Counted from the first letter of the stretch, positions 7,343-15,330 are shown. The stretch: DNA of 38,991 nucleotides from WYEG01 sp049414625 (GCA_049414625.1 JBMSAU010000085.1:1-38991); one strand, 5' to 3'. The notes: generated by a model not told the origin, from the letters alone. A program made the numbers and translations.

Positions 7343-8588
7343 AATTTTTATCATTGGAATTGGTTTTAAACCTCTTGAGGAAAAAGCAAAACAATGTTTA
7401 AGAGAAAGTTTATTCATTGTTGCTTCTCCAAGATTAGTTGAAGTGTTTAAAAGGTATGATGTATACAATGAAGTAAAAAATAGGGTCGTTGCGATCAAAA
7501 AATTTAATGAAACAATAGAATTTATGCGAAAAAATATCGAAAGAGGAGACATCTCTCTGTTAGCAAGTGGTGACCCGCTTTTCTATGGAGTTGCCCCTAA
7601 AATTATCGAACTATTTGGAAAAGAAAAGGTAGAAGTATTCCCTGACATTTCATGTGTTCAAAAAGGTTTATCGCTTATAAAGAAAAGTTGGGAGGCACTT
7701 GAAACGCTAAGTTTTCACGGAAGAAGCATGAATTTAAATGAGCTTATACAAAAGCTTTCTCAAAAGAGTATGATTGCAGTGCTAACAGATAGTCAAAATT
7801 CTCCTAAGTCAATTGCTGAAAAGATTTTATCTTTAAACAGAGAATATGGGAAAAGTCTAAAGTATTATGTGTTTGAAAGACTAGGTTATGAAGATGAAAA
7901 AGTAAGCATATTTGAAAGCGCAGAAGAGTTAATTTCTAAAGATTTTAAGGAACCAAACTTTTTAATCATTGAGAAAAAAGCTCCTTTGCTTCCTTTCGTT
8001 CCTAATGAGTATGCCCCTGACCATTCTTCTATCGTATTTGGCCTAAAGGAGGAGGAAATCTTTCATGAAAAGGGAATGATTACTAAGGATGAGGTGCGAG
8101 CTTGTATTGTGCATAAGCTTTGTCCTCCGAAGAAGGGTATAATATGGGACATTGGGGCAGGCTCTGGCTCAGTTAGCCTTGAGCTTGCTCATCTGTCTCA
8201 CGATTTAGAAATCTATGCTATAGAAAAGGGGGACACTTCTTTTATTGAGAAAAACATCGATTATTTTAAACTAAGCAATGTTAAGATTATAAAAGGAGAG
8301 GCTCCCGAGTGTTTGAAAGACTTGCCTAACCCTGCTCGGGTTTTTATCGGGGGTAGCGGTGGAAGATTAAGTGAAATTTTAGATTACTTAGGGAAGCTTG
8401 AAACAGTTAAGATTATAGTAATTTCAGCAATCACTATGGAAACCCTAAACATCGCTATGCATAAGCTAGAAGAGGAAGGATTTAAGGTTGATGCCACTCA
8501 GGTTCAGGCCACACGATTTGTAAAAAAACATGGAAAGCTTTTTTTGCAAGCTCAAAATCCAGTGATAGTCGTGCGAGGAATAAGATGA
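7335..8588 (+). CDS. cbiET: CbiE-CbiT fusion: precorrin-6B/7 C5,15-methyltransferase (decarboxylating), CobL-like
   Basis: One 417-aa polypeptide joins CbiE (about residues 1-200, C5 methylation; IFIIGIGFKPL at the start and LASGDPLFYGVAPKI) to CbiT (about 220-417, C15 methylation and C12 acetate decarboxylation; SAM motif WDIGAGSGSVSLELA, then VFIGGSGGRLSEIL). This is the domain order of CobL. Some anaerobic-pathway organisms carry the two as separate genes, and fused forms are common, so the fusion is not by itself a mark of the aerobic route. The start ATG lies within the last codons of cobF and the stop overlaps cbiL by 4 nt, so it is in the same operon. Confidence 0.93.
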   Translation: MNRIFIIGIGFKPLEEKAKQCLRESLFIVASPRLVEVFKRYDVYNEVKNRVVAIKKFNETIEFMRKNIERGDISLLASGDPLFYGVAPKIIELFGKEKVEVFPDISCVQKGLSLIKKSWEALETLSFHGRSMNLNELIQKLSQKSMIAVLTDSQNSPKSIAEKILSLNREYGKSLKYYVFERLGYEDEKVSIFESAEELISKDFKEPNFLIIEKKAPLLPFVPNEYAPDHSSIVFGLKEEEIFHEKGMITKDEVRACIVHKLCPPKKGIIWDIGAGSGSVSLELAHLSHDLEIYAIEKGDTSFIEKNIDYFKLSNVKIIKGEAPECLKDLPNPARVFIGGSGGRLSEILDYLGKLETVKIIVISAITMETLNIAMHKLEEEGFKVDATQVQATRFVKKHGKLFLQAQNPVIVVRGIR

Positions 8589-9277
8589 AGCTTTATGTAG
8601 TAGGAGTAGGACCAGGGGACCCTGAACTTTTAACCATTAAAGCAAAAAAAATTTTAGAAGTCTCGGAAACCTTATTTTGCCCAAAGGGAGGAAAAGAAAG
8701 TATAGCTTTAAGTATTGTCGAAAAAGTGGTTGACATAAAAAATAAAAGATTAGTGTTTCTTGATTTTCCGATGGTTAAAACAAAGGATGAAAGACAAAGT
8801 AAAAATTTAAAAGAAACTTGGGAAAATTTGGCAAAAAAAGTATTGACAGAAATGACTAATGTCTCTTCTTTTATCACACTTGGAGACCCTACTCTTTACA
8901 GCACTTTTTTTTATCTGTATAATTATCTAAAAGACGAAGTAGCTATAGAATTCATTCCAGGGGTAAGTTCGATCAATGCTTCAGCTTGCAGAATTCCTAC
9001 AAGTCTTGGTATTGCCAATGAAAAGATAGCTATTATTCCAGCAAACTATGAAGTAGACTTAAAAGAATTTACCGAAAAATTTGATACAATCATCCTTTTA
9101 AAACCAAACAAACTATTTGAAGAGATAAAAAGCTTTTTTGCTGATAAAAATTTTCATACTTATTACATAAAAAGAGCAACAACTGAAGAAGAAGAAATCT
9201 ACAAAAATTTAGATGTGGTTCCAAAAGAAGCGCTTGAATATTTTTCAATCGTGATCGCTAAAAAGGGAAAGTTTTAA
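8585..9277 (+). CDS. cbiL: (Cobalt-)precorrin-2 C20-methyltransferase CbiL
   Basis: CbiL adds the C20 methyl group, the first committed methylation after the precorrin-2/sirohydrochlorin branch. The 230-aa protein has the N-terminal VVGVGPGDPELLTIKAK SAM loop, the YCP-like LFCPKGGKESIALSI stretch typical of C20-methyltransferases, TLGDPTLYSTFFYLY and FIPGVSSINASACR. It starts with an ATGA overlap to cbiET and is followed after one base by cbiF. Length and motifs are complete. Whether it prefers metal-free precorrin-2 or the cobalt form cannot be read directly; the CbiG in the operon suggests the cobalt form. Confidence 0.92.
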   Translation: MKLYVVGVGPGDPELLTIKAKKILEVSETLFCPKGGKESIALSIVEKVVDIKNKRLVFLDFPMVKTKDERQSKNLKETWENLAKKVLTEMTNVSSFITLGDPTLYSTFFYLYNYLKDEVAIEFIPGVSSINASACRIPTSLGIANEKIAIIPANYEVDLKEFTEKFDTIILLKPNKLFEEIKSFFADKNFHTYYIKRATTEEEEIYKNLDVVPKEALEYFSIVIAKKGKF

Positions 9278-9278
9278 A

Positions 9279-10019
9279 ATGAAAGTTTACTTTATAGGTG
9301 CAGGACCTGGTGACCCAGAGCTACTAACAATAAAAGCTTATAAAATACTAAATTCTGCTGAGTGTATAATCTATCCAGGAAGTTTAATCAATAAAGAACT
9401 TCTTAACGATCTAAAAGGAGACCTTTATGATTCTGCAAATCTAAGTTTAGAAGAAATTGCAGAAATTATAGAAAGGTATGTAAAGAATGGAAAACTTGTG
9501 GCAAGATTGGTAAGCGGAGACCCATCAATCTATAGCGCTATACAAGAACAGATTGAAATATTGCGTCAAAAGAATATTCCATATGAAATAATTCCCGGAG
9601 TTTCGTCATATCAAGCAGCATCAGCCAAAATGGGTATAGAATTAACTATTCCAGAAATATCCCAAACGATAATACTTACGAGATTTGAAGGAAAAACTGG
9701 GGGAGCATCAAAAGAAGAAGTAAAAACATTAGCCAAGATAAAGGGAACAATGGTATTTTTTCTCTCGGCAAGCATAGCAGAAAACCTGCAAAAGACTTTA
9801 GAAGAGGTCTTACCAATTGACACTCCGGTAGCCATAGCCTACAAAGTATGTCATAAAGAAGAAAAGTTTTTATTTGGTTCGTTGAAGGACCTTCATTCTT
9901 TACTTAAAGAACACAACATAAAGAGGACAGCTTTAATTTTTGTAGGAGAAGCCTTAAAGGCGGTTAAAGAAAATTTAAACAAAAGGTCTAAATTGTATGG
10001 AAAAGAACTTAATGTCTAA
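9279..10019 (+). CDS. cbiF: Cobalt-precorrin-4 C11-methyltransferase CbiF
   Basis: CbiF methylates C11 of (cobalt-)precorrin-4. The 246-aa protein has FIGAGPGDPELLTIKAYK, the family-specific CIIYPGSLINKELL, LVSGDPSIYSAIQEQ, the EIIPGVSSYQAASAKMG segment and LTRFEGKTGGAS, which resemble characterised CbiF/CobM. It starts one base after the cbiL stop and its last 23 nt overlap the cbiGH start as given here. It appears intact. Confidence 0.94.
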   Translation: MKVYFIGAGPGDPELLTIKAYKILNSAECIIYPGSLINKELLNDLKGDLYDSANLSLEEIAEIIERYVKNGKLVARLVSGDPSIYSAIQEQIEILRQKNIPYEIIPGVSSYQAASAKMGIELTIPEISQTIILTRFEGKTGGASKEEVKTLAKIKGTMVFFLSASIAENLQKTLEEVLPIDTPVAIAYKVCHKEEKFLFGSLKDLHSLLKEHNIKRTALIFVGEALKAVKENLNKRSKLYGKELNV

Positions 10020-11760
10020 CATAGCAATTTTTTATCTAAACAATAAAGGGTTAAAATTGGCAAAGGAAATTTTCCAATTTTTTCCCCATGCTAAAGTAGC
10101 TAAGTTTAGCCAAGATGAAGTAAAACGAAGTTGGGAAGATTCTTCAGCCCTTTTATTCATCATGGCAGTAGGGATTGTAGTTAGGACTATAGCTCCTTTG
10201 ATAAAGAACAAGAAGGAGGATCCTGCTGTTTTGGTGATAGATGAAGAAGGAAAACATGTAATTCCACTTCTTGGCGGACATCAAGCTCGAGCAAACGAAT
10301 TGGCAACCACACTAGCAACTCTAATTAACGCAACCCCAGTAATCACCACATCCTCCGACATCAATAACCTCCCTGCCCTCGACCTCTGGATTGAACGCTG
10401 TCAACTCTTTATTCAAAATCCTTCTATTCTTCCTAAAATCATGTCAAAATTTATAGAAAATAAGAAAATAAAAATTTACATCAACTCAGATTTGATTCGA
10501 GTGCCCATTTTTTATGAGCATTTTCAAGTTGTAAAAGAGGCTAAATTTGCGGACATTATAATCACGAACAAAAAGTTAGAAGTAAACGAAGAACAGCTTG
10601 TTCTTATCCCTCGTAATTTAGTCGTTGGATTAGGTTTTCATGATTGGATTACAAGTGAGGAAATTGAAGAGGCGATAAAGCAAGTGTTTAATGAGGAGGG
10701 TTTGTATTTTGAAGGCTTAAAAGGAGTTGCAACTCTTGAAAAGAAGGCAAAGAATGAGGCTTTGCAAGAGTTTTCTCGAAAATATGGACTTCGTGTGTTT
10801 AGTTATACCCCAGAGGAATTGCAAGAGGTAAAAGGGTTTAGTTTTTCTCCTATTGTGGAAAGGGTTGTTGGAGTTTCCTCTGTTTGCGAACAATCTGCCA
10901 TACTTGCCAGTCAAGGGAGGCTTATTGTTCCGAAAAGAGTTTTTAAAGACTTAACAATAGCTGTTGCCGAGGCTTCATACTATGTTAAAGGTAAAGTATA
11001 TGTGGTAGGTATTGGGCCAGGAAGCTTATTCTACATCACACCAAAAGCTATAAATGCAATTAGAGAAGCAGAGGTTATAATAGGATACAAAACTTACATA
11101 GATCAAATAGAAAGTCTGATTAAAGACAAAAAGGTATTTGCTTATGGTATGACTGAAGAGGTAAAAAGAGCAAAGACTGCTATTGAGTATGCTTTAAAAG
11201 GGATGATAGTTTCTGTGGTAAGTGGAGGGGATCCTGGAGTTTATGGGATGGCAGGTTTAATCTTTGAAATCTTAGCTCAAAACAATCTTGAAGTTGAAGT
11301 AGAGGTCATACCAGGTATCTCAGCTTTCAATGCGGTATCAAGCAAGGTGGGCGCTCCAATCATGAACGATTTCGCCTGTATAAGTCTTTCTGATAGACTT
11401 ACTCCCTGGGATGAGATAGAAAAAAGATTAGAATATGCAGCCAAATCAGATTTTGTCATTATTCTTTATAATCCAAAAAGCTCAAAAAGGAAAGAAAACT
11501 TAACCAAAGCAAAGGAAATAATACTTAAGTATAGAGATAATAACACGCCGGTTGCCATAGTAAAGAATGCCACTCGAGAAGGAGAAGAGGTAATTCTTAC
11601 AACTTTAGAGGAGATGGATTCCTATCCTGTTGATATGAATACCACCATAATTATAGGTAATTCCCAAAGCTATATTTATAAAAATTTCTTTATAACTCCA
11701 AGAGGATATAGAAGGAAGTATGAAAAGGAGTATGAACTTATCAGCCATCTTGTGGGATGA
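9997..11760 (+). CDS. cbiGH: CbiG-CbiH fusion: cobalt-precorrin-5A hydrolase plus cobalt-precorrin-3 C17-methyltransferase
   Basis: This 587-aa protein has CbiG at about residues 1-330 and CbiH at about 335-587. The CbiG part shows LGGHQARANELATTLA, LVVGLGFHDWITSEEIEEA and the CbiG C-domain segment VVGVSSVCEQSAILAS. The CbiH part shows VYVVGIGPGSLFYITPKA, VVSGGDPGVYGMAGLIFEI, VIPGISAFNAVSSKVGAPIM and LYNPKSSKRKENL. CbiH drives C17 methylation with ring contraction; CbiG opens the resulting lactone and releases acetaldehyde, a step unique to the cobalt-early anaerobic route. The fusion puts consecutive steps in one chain. An alternative ATG at 10012 would remove five residues. The 3' end overlaps the next gene by 41 nt. 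Confidence 0.94.
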   Translation: MEKNLMSNIAIFYLNNKGLKLAKEIFQFFPHAKVAKFSQDEVKRSWEDSSALLFIMAVGIVVRTIAPLIKNKKEDPAVLVIDEEGKHVIPLLGGHQARANELATTLATLINATPVITTSSDINNLPALDLWIERCQLFIQNPSILPKIMSKFIENKKIKIYINSDLIRVPIFYEHFQVVKEAKFADIIITNKKLEVNEEQLVLIPRNLVVGLGFHDWITSEEIEEAIKQVFNEEGLYFEGLKGVATLEKKAKNEALQEFSRKYGLRVFSYTPEELQEVKGFSFSPIVERVVGVSSVCEQSAILASQGRLIVPKRVFKDLTIAVAEASYYVKGKVYVVGIGPGSLFYITPKAINAIREAEVIIGYKTYIDQIESLIKDKKVFAYGMTEEVKRAKTAIEYALKGMIVSVVSGGDPGVYGMAGLIFEILAQNNLEVEVEVIPGISAFNAVSSKVGAPIMNDFACISLSDRLTPWDEIEKRLEYAAKSDFVIILYNPKSSKRKENLTKAKEIILKYRDNNTPVAIVKNATREGEEVILTTLEEMDSYPVDMNTTIIIGNSQSYIYKNFFITPRGYRRKYEKEYELISHLVG

Positions 11761-12940
11761 ATCTCATCTTTGGGGTATTTGGCTTTTTGATGCTCTTATG
11801 AAAAGCGGGATTGCTTTTGATTTAATAAAAGCTGAAGATTTAAAGAGTATTGAAAGATACAAAGTGCTTTTTGTTCCGGGTGGTTGGGCAAGCAACAAAC
11901 TTAAGGCTATCAATGAGGAAGGGAAAGAGCTTATAAAAGAATTCGTCAAGAATGGTGGAGTTTATTTTGGAATATGTGGTGGGGCGGGCTTAGCTACTAA
12001 AGAAGGGCTTTGTTTAGTTGATGTAAGAAGGAAAAAAGATAGGGTTCCAAGCTTTAGCGGACCCTTCTTAGCAAACCTCTCAGAACATCCTTTATGGAAG
12101 GATATAAAAAAACCAAAGTTTTACCTATGGTGGCCTTCTGAGTTTGAAATTGAAGACTCCGAAATCAAGGTTTTAGCAACCTTTAAAAAGGCATTAGCTC
12201 AAGCCTATAGTTCAGACCTTCCTGTTTTTGATTTTGAAGGAAATTGGGAAGAATTAGAAAGTCTTTACGAAATAAAACTCAACCCAGATAGGATGAAAAA
12301 CAGTCCTCTTTTCGTGGAAGCAAAAGTAGAAAAAGGTAAAGCTTTTCTTTCACTTATTCATTTCGATACCCCAAAGGATAAAAGAGGAATAAAGGTTTTC
12401 CAAAATCTTAAAGAATATCTAAACCTTTCTGAGTTAAGTTCAGTTAAAACCGATCAAAAAAATAAACTTTGGAGAGATGAAAAAAAGATCAAAATCATTG
12501 ACGAACTGTATAAAGAGACAAAGAATCTAATCTCTTTTGGGGAGAGGAATTTTCTCTTTTTTAAAAGATATGATTTTATGTATCAATGGAGAAGAGGAAT
12601 AAGAGGCTTTGAATATATAAATCTTTACTTTATGATAAAGAGGATAAAAAGTGAATTACCTCAAAACAATGAGTTATTTTCTCTAATAAATAAAGAAGAA
12701 ATAGAAAAGCTTTTAGAAGAGTTAAAAAACTTTATTAAAAAGGCAAAAGAGCTTCTAATCAAAGAAAGGATAGCTTTACAAAAAGCTAAGTTAACTTTTA
12801 ACTACTCAGAAGATGAAACACTGAGTTCAATAAGAAATGAGCTTTTTGGTAATAAAAAAAGCTATGGTGGTTTATATAAGAATCTGATAGAAAAAGTTGA
12901 TAAAATCATCTATAGGATCCTTAAAGAAAAGCTTAGCTAA
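11720..12940 (+). CDS. Uncharacterised glutamine-amidotransferase-like (BPL_N-type) protein with helical C-terminal domain
   Basis: I cannot assign a function to this 406-aa protein. Residues about 5-230 look like the class-I amidotransferase-like domain found at the N-terminus of biotin-protein-ligase-like proteins: a VLFVPGGWASNKLKAI strand-turn, a nucleophile elbow GVYFGICGGAGLATKEG with Cys at about residue 86, and a possible catalytic His at about 214 in LSLIHFDTP. Residues about 240-406 are rich in Lys and Glu, look helical and partly coiled-coil, and match nothing I recognise. It lies inside the cobalamin operon, overlapping cbiGH by 41 nt and ending 5 nt before cobU. The GICGG elbow matches that of CbiP in this operon, so an amidase or amidotransferase role on a corrinoid side chain is possible; that is inference. 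ATG at 11732 is an equally possible start. Confidence 0.75.
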   Translation: MKRSMNLSAILWDESHLWGIWLFDALMKSGIAFDLIKAEDLKSIERYKVLFVPGGWASNKLKAINEEGKELIKEFVKNGGVYFGICGGAGLATKEGLCLVDVRRKKDRVPSFSGPFLANLSEHPLWKDIKKPKFYLWWPSEFEIEDSEIKVLATFKKALAQAYSSDLPVFDFEGNWEELESLYEIKLNPDRMKNSPLFVEAKVEKGKAFLSLIHFDTPKDKRGIKVFQNLKEYLNLSELSSVKTDQKNKLWRDEKKIKIIDELYKETKNLISFGERNFLFFKRYDFMYQWRRGIRGFEYINLYFMIKRIKSELPQNNELFSLINKEEIEKLLEELKNFIKKAKELLIKERIALQKAKLTFNYSEDETLSSIRNELFGNKKSYGGLYKNLIEKVDKIIYRILKEKLS

Positions 12941-12945
12941 GTAAG

Positions 12946-13455
12946 ATGTTAGCGTTTGTTATAGGTGGGATTAAAAGCGGAAAGACTAAGTTTGCTCTAA
13001 AAAAGGCTGAAGAGCTTAACAATTCTAAGCTATACTATATTGCTACAGCAAGAGCCATTGATGAAGAAATGAAAGAGCGCATAGAAAGACATAAGATAGA
13101 ACGGGGAGAAAAATGGATAACGATTGAAGAGCCTATTGATATAGATGCGGTCTTAAAAAGGATTCCTAAAGGGTCTGTAATTGTAATAGATTGTTTAACA
13201 ACTTGGTTAACCAATTTATTGATAGAAAACTATAATGTTGAAGAGAAAACTATTAAACTCCTTGACATCTTGTTAAAGAAAAAAATAGATTTAGATCTTT
13301 TTTTAATCTCAAACGAGGTTGGATTAGGTATAATTCCGGATAATCCACTTGGTAGAAAGTTTATAGACCTTTCTGGGAAGTTACATCAAAAGGTGGCTCA
13401 AATAGCGGATGAAGTTTATTTTATTATCTGTGGCTGTGAAATAAAAGTAAAATAA
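12946..13455 (+). CDS. cobU: Adenosylcobinamide kinase / GTP:adenosylcobinamide-phosphate guanylyltransferase CobU
   Basis: CobU phosphorylates adenosylcobinamide and then transfers GMP from GTP, making the AdoCbi-GDP used by CobS. The 169-aa protein opens with the P-loop VIGGIKSGKTKFA. ERHKIERG near residue 45 contains the histidine expected to carry the GMP, followed by VIDCLTTWLTNLL and SNEVGLGIIPDNPLGR, both typical of CobU. It ends the operon; the next gene starts 98 nt downstream after its own apparent promoter. It is slightly short compared with some family members but appears complete. Confidence 0.95.
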   Translation: MLAFVIGGIKSGKTKFALKKAEELNNSKLYYIATARAIDEEMKERIERHKIERGEKWITIEEPIDIDAVLKRIPKGSVIVIDCLTTWLTNLLIENYNVEEKTIKLLDILLKKKIDLDLFLISNEVGLGIIPDNPLGRKFIDLSGKLHQKVAQIADEVYFIICGCEIKVK

Positions 13456-13462
13456 TTTATTC

Positions 13463-13490
13463 TTCACAAGTATAAACAAAAAAATATTAT
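13463..13490 (+). promoter_or_regulatory. Putative sigma70-type promoter of the gamma-glutamylcyclotransferase-like gene
   Basis: TTCACA (13463-13468), a 16-nt spacer and TATTAT (13485-13490) lie between cobU and the gene at 13554. The 16-nt spacing matches other promoters in this window. A leader of about 55 nt ending in GAGGG before the ATG would result. Confidence 0.4.
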
Positions 13491-13553
13491 GAAGGTAGTT
13501 AAGAAAAAATTAAACTTCAAAAAAAACCAACTAAAAATTGCTGAGGGTTAACC

Positions 13554-13925
13554 ATGGTAAGGATTTTTGTTTATGGAACGTTGAGAAAGGGTGAGTGTAG
13601 AAACTATCTTTTAGAGGATTCTCAATTTCTTGGATATGCAAGGGCAAAGGGATATCTTCTTTACAATATAGGTGCTTACCCAGGGATGGTTGAAGGAGAC
13701 GGAGAGGTTGTAGGCGAGGTCTATGAAATACCTGAAAGCTTGCTTGAAAAGCTCGATTGGGTCGAAGGTGTTCCAGACTTATTTCGTAGGGAACTGATTG
13801 AGGTAACGCTTGAAAACGGTCAAACTATTTCTGCCTATGCTTATATTTATAACAGAAAAATAGATAACAAACTACTTATTTCATCAGGTGATTGGAAAGA
13901 TGTAAGCAAAGTATACACAGACTAA
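13554..13925 (+). CDS. Gamma-glutamylcyclotransferase-like (GGCT/AIG2/YtfP) family protein
   Basis: This 123-aa protein has the family-defining N-terminal IFVYGTLRKGECRN and the LDWVEGVPDLFRRE segment, whose Glu fits the catalytic acid of gamma-glutamyl cyclotransferases. Characterised relatives cleave gamma-glutamyl amines or peptides with release of 5-oxoproline; the substrate of bacterial YtfP-type members is mostly unknown. ATG 13554 is preceded by GAGGG at a normal distance. The next gene follows after 21 nt, so the two are likely cotranscribed. Confidence 0.85.
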   Translation: MVRIFVYGTLRKGECRNYLLEDSQFLGYARAKGYLLYNIGAYPGMVEGDGEVVGEVYEIPESLLEKLDWVEGVPDLFRRELIEVTLENGQTISAYAYIYNRKIDNKLLISSGDWKDVSKVYTD

Positions 13926-13946
13926 AAAATTAAGGAGGTGAAAAAA

Positions 13947-14318
13947 ATGAAAATAAAGCTTATTTTTGATGAAAAAGAGGAGGTTTTAGCAGAACTTTTT
14001 GATACAGATTGTGCAAAAGCTATTTACAGTATTTTACCTATTGAAGCGAGCCTAAATACTTGGGGAGATGAATTCTATTTTTCTATCCCTTTAGAATATC
14101 CTCTTGATGATACCGCAACCCTTAAAGTTAAGGCAGGAGATATTGGATATTGGCCTCCTGGGAAAGCAATAGCTATCTTTTTTGGTCCTACTCCAGCTTC
14201 AGTAGATGAAAATCCAGTTCCTGCAAGCGAAGTTAACTTAATAGGTAGGCTTTTAGACGACCCAGCTAAGCTTAAAGAGTTTAAAAAATTTAAGAAAATA
14301 AAAATAGTTTCTTTTTAA
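13947..14318 (+). CDS. Cyclophilin-like fold protein (TM1367/DUF369 family)
   Basis: This 123-aa protein contains the family hallmarks NTWGDEFYFSIP, GDIGYWPPGKAIAIFFGPTP and the VNLIGRL ending of the cyclophilin-like beta-barrel domain. The family structure resembles cyclophilin, but prolyl isomerase activity is not established; the biological role is unknown. I start at ATG 13947 because AAGGAGG at 13932-13938 lies 8 nt upstream; the GTG at 13938 is part of that ribosome site. A hairpin with a T-run follows the stop at 14350. Gene call is firm, function unknown. Confidence 0.88.
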   Translation: MKIKLIFDEKEEVLAELFDTDCAKAIYSILPIEASLNTWGDEFYFSIPLEYPLDDTATLKVKAGDIGYWPPGKAIAIFFGPTPASVDENPVPASEVNLIGRLLDDPAKLKEFKKFKKIKIVSF

Positions 14319-14349
14319 AAAACTTATATTTAAAAACTAAAGCCGATAT

Positions 14350-14365
14350 AAGCCTATGGCTTTTT
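14350..14365 (+). terminator. Putative Rho-independent terminator after the cyclophilin-like gene
   Basis: AAGCC, loop TAT, GGCTT and a T-run (14350-14365) make a short 5-bp hairpin 31 nt after the stop codon at 14318. A longer alternative stem uses AAAGCC from 14339. The stem is weak for a thermophile, so confidence is moderate. Confidence 0.45.
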
Positions 14366-14952
14366 CAATAAACCACTCTACGTGCCGTCTTCGAGCTAAA
14401 ATGAAAAAACCCTCTAATATATCTTACTCGCTTTTACTGGTAGTGTCTCATTAATCGTGTAAAGACTTGAGAGAACAGGAAGGGCATGATAGTTTTTTCA
14501 AGAAATCCCGACCCAAAATCACTAAACAACTCTCAACTCTAACAGGAAATTCTTAGGCTCCTTTCAACAGTTCGTCAAGGCATTAATGAGCCTGTTCAAA
14601 AAAGTTTCGCTTCTTCCCTGTCCTCCCGAGCGGTAACGAGCCATTCCCGCATCACCCTGTCTTTTCGAGCGTTAGAGAGAAATCTCCTTCCTTTGGCAGG
14701 GAAAGACTAAAGGGGTGACTTCTCACTTCGTTCGGGGGAACAATAAAAAGGGGTTCGGGGGAACAGAAAAGGTGGCACAGGACAACCTGGGCACAGGGCA
14801 ACATGTGAATGATACCCCCTTGGTTGACGCCTCGGGACGGCGACATGAAGACTTGCACCAACTTTTAAAACAGCCTCAGACATTAATTAAACCTCTTATG
14901 CTTAAAGAAAGAGAAAGATATACTTCCAGATGAAAGGTCGGTGGGAAACTTA
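14366..14952. other. Non-coding, repeat-rich stretch left of tRNA-Pro
   Basis: No convincing gene is seen here. CTCATTAAT at 14447-14455 recurs inverted at 14582-14590, about 130 bp apart, next to TGTTCAAAAAA, which resembles the end of a small or decayed mobile element. The stretch 14640-14790 is GC-richer than its surroundings and carries one copy of the dispersed core CACTTCGTTCGGG at 14724-14736. From 14731 there are two 23-bp units that begin TTCGGGGGAACA. Short reading frames here run through repeats and lack ribosome sites. Confidence 0.5.
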
Positions 14953-15026
14953 TCGGGGCGAGAGGATTTGAACCTCCGACCCCCTGCTCCCAAGGCAGGT
15001 GCGCTCCCAGGCTGCGCCACGCCCCG
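14953..15026 (-). tRNA. tRNA-Pro (anticodon UGG)
   Basis: On the minus strand a full cloverleaf forms: acceptor CGGGGCG/CGCCCCG, a D arm with GCGCAGCCTGGGAGCGC, anticodon stem CCTGC/GCAGG with loop CTTGGGA (anticodon TGG), and T arm GGAGG TTCAAAT CCTCT. The discriminator is A. CCA is not encoded and must be added after transcription. A promoter-like sequence lies 14 nt upstream. Confidence 0.95.
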
Positions 15027-15040
15027 ATGAATTTTTTTTA

Positions 15041-15069
15041 AGTTTAACACCAACTTTTATGATTGACAA
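15041..15069 (-). promoter_or_regulatory. Putative promoter of tRNA-Pro
   Basis: On the minus strand TTGTCA (15069-15064), a 17-nt spacer and TAAACT (15046-15041) lie 14 nt upstream of the tRNA 5' end, with an A/T-rich run between. Confidence 0.5.
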
Positions 15070-15140
15070 GAAGGTATAGGGGCTGTTCAAAAAATCCCCT
15101 CCTCTACTTTCTCCTGTTTGTCCTGCCGGGCGATAGTAAA

Positions 15141-15199
15141 GCATCACTCACTTCGTTCGGGACGGCATCCCATAAGACACTTCGTTCGGAGGGGCGTCC
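15141..15199. repeat. Dispersed 59-bp repeat, copy 1
   Basis: The reverse complement of this block aligns without gaps to 30280-30338 with about 50 of 59 identical bases, including an exact run of 20 (GAACGAAGTGTCTTATGGGA). The block is itself built from two related halves of about 29 bp around CGAACGAAGTG. Shorter versions of the core occur at 14724-14736 and near 20599-20609. All lie in intergenic DNA. Confidence 0.75.
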
Positions 15200-15223
15200 T
15201 CAGGGGGGAGACCCCTCGCTTCC

Positions 15224-15291
15224 GCTCGGGGTGACAGAAAAAGAGGGCTCGGGGTGACAAAAAAGTAGGCTCGGGGTGACAATAAAAAGAG
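15224..15291. repeat. Three-unit tandem repeat, 22-23 bp period
   Basis: Units beginning GCTCGGGGTGACA start at 15224, 15247 and 15269, each followed by an A-rich tail (such as GAAAAAGAG). A similar two-unit array with core TTCGGGGGAACA lies at 14731-14776. Function is unknown; this looks like expansion within the dispersed repeat family. Confidence 0.7.
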
Positions 15292-15330
15292 GTATGACCT
15301 TTCCCTATTGAGAAGATTTGTTGTTAGTTT

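Noticed and set aside
13456..13553. Cobalamin riboswitch within the operon region
   Set aside because: No B12-box-like conserved core was seen in any gap; a riboswitch, if present, would be upstream of the window.
14715..14933. 72-codon frame left of tRNA-Pro
   Set aside because: It runs through the tandem repeats, has no ribosome site and no protein-like composition.
14731..15291. CRISPR-like array
   Set aside because: Units are only 22-23 bp with A-rich tails and no unique spacers, few copies and no cas gene.
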